Source: Dickeya lacustris
Lineage (GTDB): Bacteria; Pseudomonadota; Gammaproteobacteria; Enterobacterales; Enterobacteriaceae
Assembly: GCF_029635795.1 (NCBI RefSeq)
Contig: NZ_CP114280.1
Coordinates: 2,604,001 to 2,668,000, forward strand
Length of the DNA: 64,000 nt
Direction: 5' to 3'
Made by a program: the position numbers and the translations under genes. The notes under the pieces are model-generated. The model saw nothing but the letters and a program-made list of their open reading frames with translations, did not search any database and was not told the origin of the DNA. Each line of letters begins with the position of its first letter. Positions within the stretch are counted from its first letter, which is position 1. This document shows, in pieces, positions 62,867-64,000 of the stretch.

Positions 62867-64000
62867 TTTACGCACGGAATTTCTGGGCATCAAAAGCCCT
62901 AACCCTTTCTGGCTGGCCTCTGCGCCGCCGACGGATAAAGAGTACAACGTGGTGCGCGCGTTTGAAGCGGGCTGGGGCGGCGTGGTGTGGAAAACCCTCG
63001 GGCTTGACCCGCACGTCGTCAATGTCAGCGGGCCGCGCTACGGCACGCTGCTGGGGGCCGATCGCCGGGTGCTGGGGTTAAATAACATTGAGCTCATCAC
63101 TGACCGGCCACTGCATGTCAACCTGGAAGAGATTGCGCGCGTCAAACGCAACTGGCCCGATCGCGCCGTGATTGTCTCGCTGATGGTGCCGTGCGAAGAG
63201 GCGGCGTGGCAGTACATTTTGCCGCTGGTCGAGCAGACAGGTGCAGATGGCATTGAGCTGAATTTTGGCTGCCCGCATGGTATGAGCGAGCGTGGCATGG
63301 GCGCAGCCGTCGGCCAGGTGCCGGAGTATATCGAGCGGGTGACGCGCTGGTGCAAGCAGTATTCTCGCCTGCCGGTCATGGTCAAACTGACGCCGAACAT
63401 TACCGATATTCGCTACCCGGCGCGGGCGGCAAAGCGCGGCGGCGCGGATGCGGTGTCGCTGATTAACACCATCAACTCGGTGATGGGGGTGGATTTAAAC
63501 CACATGCGCATGACGCCGCATACCGGCGACAAAGGCTCTCACGGCGGTTACTGCGGCCCGGCGGTAAAACCGATTGCGCTCAATATGGTGTCGGAAATCG
63601 CCCGTGATAGGCAGACGGCAGATTTGCCGATGTCCGGCATCGGCGGCATTTCTACCTGGCGCGATGCGGCGGAATTTATCGCGCTGGGCTGCACCACCGT
63701 GCAGGTGTGTACGGCGGCGATGGTACACGGCTTCCCTATCGTGCGGGACATGATAAGCGGCCTGTCCAATTTTATGGATGAACAGGGCTACCGTTCCCTA
63801 GAGGAGTTGCGCGGGCGCGCCGTCGCCAGCGTGACCGACTGGCGCTATCTAAACCTTAACCACGTCGAAAAAGCAGTTATCGATCAGGAATTGTGCATCA
63901 AATGCGGGCGTTGCTACCTCGCCTGTGAAGATACCTCCCATCAGGCGATTAGCCATGAAAAACAGGGGGAGCGCCACTTTGAAGTCAAAGAAGAGGAGTG
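62859..64000 (+). CDS. preA: NAD-dependent dihydropyrimidine dehydrogenase, subunit PreA (partial)
   Basis: The first 380 codons of PreA, starting at ATG 62859 (MADLRTEFLGIKSPNPFWLA) inside the end of preT; the gene leaves the window. It is an FMN barrel like dihydroorotate dehydrogenase, with NFGCPHGM near the substrate-binding site, MVKLTPNITD and GIGGISTWRDAAEF. A ferredoxin-like domain begins at LCIKCGRCYLACED near 63894. It catalyses uracil to dihydrouracil reduction with PreT. The following pathway genes (dihydropyrimidinase, beta-ureidopropionase) probably lie downstream of the window. Confidence 0.94.
   Translation, partial: MADLRTEFLGIKSPNPFWLASAPPTDKEYNVVRAFEAGWGGVVWKTLGLDPHVVNVSGPRYGTLLGADRRVLGLNNIELITDRPLHVNLEEIARVKRNWPDRAVIVSLMVPCEEAAWQYILPLVEQTGADGIELNFGCPHGMSERGMGAAVGQVPEYIERVTRWCKQYSRLPVMVKLTPNITDIRYPARAAKRGGADAVSLINTINSVMGVDLNHMRMTPHTGDKGSHGGYCGPAVKPIALNMVSEIARDRQTADLPMSGIGGISTWRDAAEFIALGCTTVQVCTAAMVHGFPIVRDMISGLSNFMDEQGYRSLEELRGRAVASVTDWRYLNLNHVEKAVIDQELCIKCGRCYLACEDTSHQAISHEKQGERHFEVKEEE

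Overview
The window looks like chromosomal DNA of a soft-rot plant pathogen of the Pectobacteriaceae, most likely Dickeya. This rests on the enterobacterial rpmH-dnaA-dnaN-recF-gyrB and rnpA-yidD-yidC-mnmE blocks with near E. coli-identical proteins, a moderately high G+C content, and family content (DUF2623, bgl phosphotransferase operon, prlC-rsmJ, rlmJ, gor). The genus is inference; no database search was run.

Layout. 1-4600: tail of an oxidoreductase-like gene, then a beta-glucoside operon (PTS permease, phospho-beta-glucosidase, BglG-type antiterminator). It has a readable CRP site, promoter, RAT element and terminator in front. 4600-7958: an AT-richer foreign cargo (TetR regulator, old yellow enzyme with a frameshift, SDR) lying between two decayed IS3-type orfA fragments and abutting mnmE. 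7959-18770: the housekeeping replication and secretion block. gyrB carries a markedly AT-rich, divergent segment with about 25 extra codons. 18900-28200: two overlapping GNAT genes, an MFS exporter, rsmJ, prlC, a DUF2623 gene, rlmJ, rbn and gor. 28500-32300: an MBOAT acyltransferase with two SGNH proteins, a cell-surface O-acetylation module. 32300-37700: YitT-type membrane protein with a divergent Lrp-type regulator, a GNAT, a MarR/DUF3861 divergent pair with two clear palindromic operators, glk and a MocR regulator. 37776-45052: a peptide/nickel-type ABC transporter operon ending in a luciferase-like monooxygenase and a carboxymuconolactone decarboxylase-type protein. 45400-46600: a YhcN/BhsA-type periplasmic peptide and an SDR.

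46900-53470 and 61440-64000 belong together: a class III aminotransferase, an ABC transporter with an NMT1/THI5-like binding protein, a RutR-like TetR regulator, then preT and preA (reductive pyrimidine degradation). Both the transporter and preT are preceded by a -24/-12 (sigma54) promoter and, exactly 19 bases beyond its GC, a palindrome resembling the RutR box; NtrC-like sites lie upstream of both. I infer a nitrogen-controlled pyrimidine uptake and degradation regulon.

That locus is split by about 8 kb (53.5-60.7 kb) holding a ferric-reductase-like flavoprotein and an AT-rich, decaying island: a 29-residue ORF, a Ner-like DNA-binding protein, the tail of an Orn/Lys/Arg decarboxylase, an adenylate-forming enzyme with one in-frame amber codon, an EamA exporter split by an IS5-type element with a TA duplication, and a LysR regulator. 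It reads as the wreck of a small-molecule synthesis and export cluster. No rRNA, tRNA or CRISPR array was recognised, and oriC itself does not appear to be in the window.
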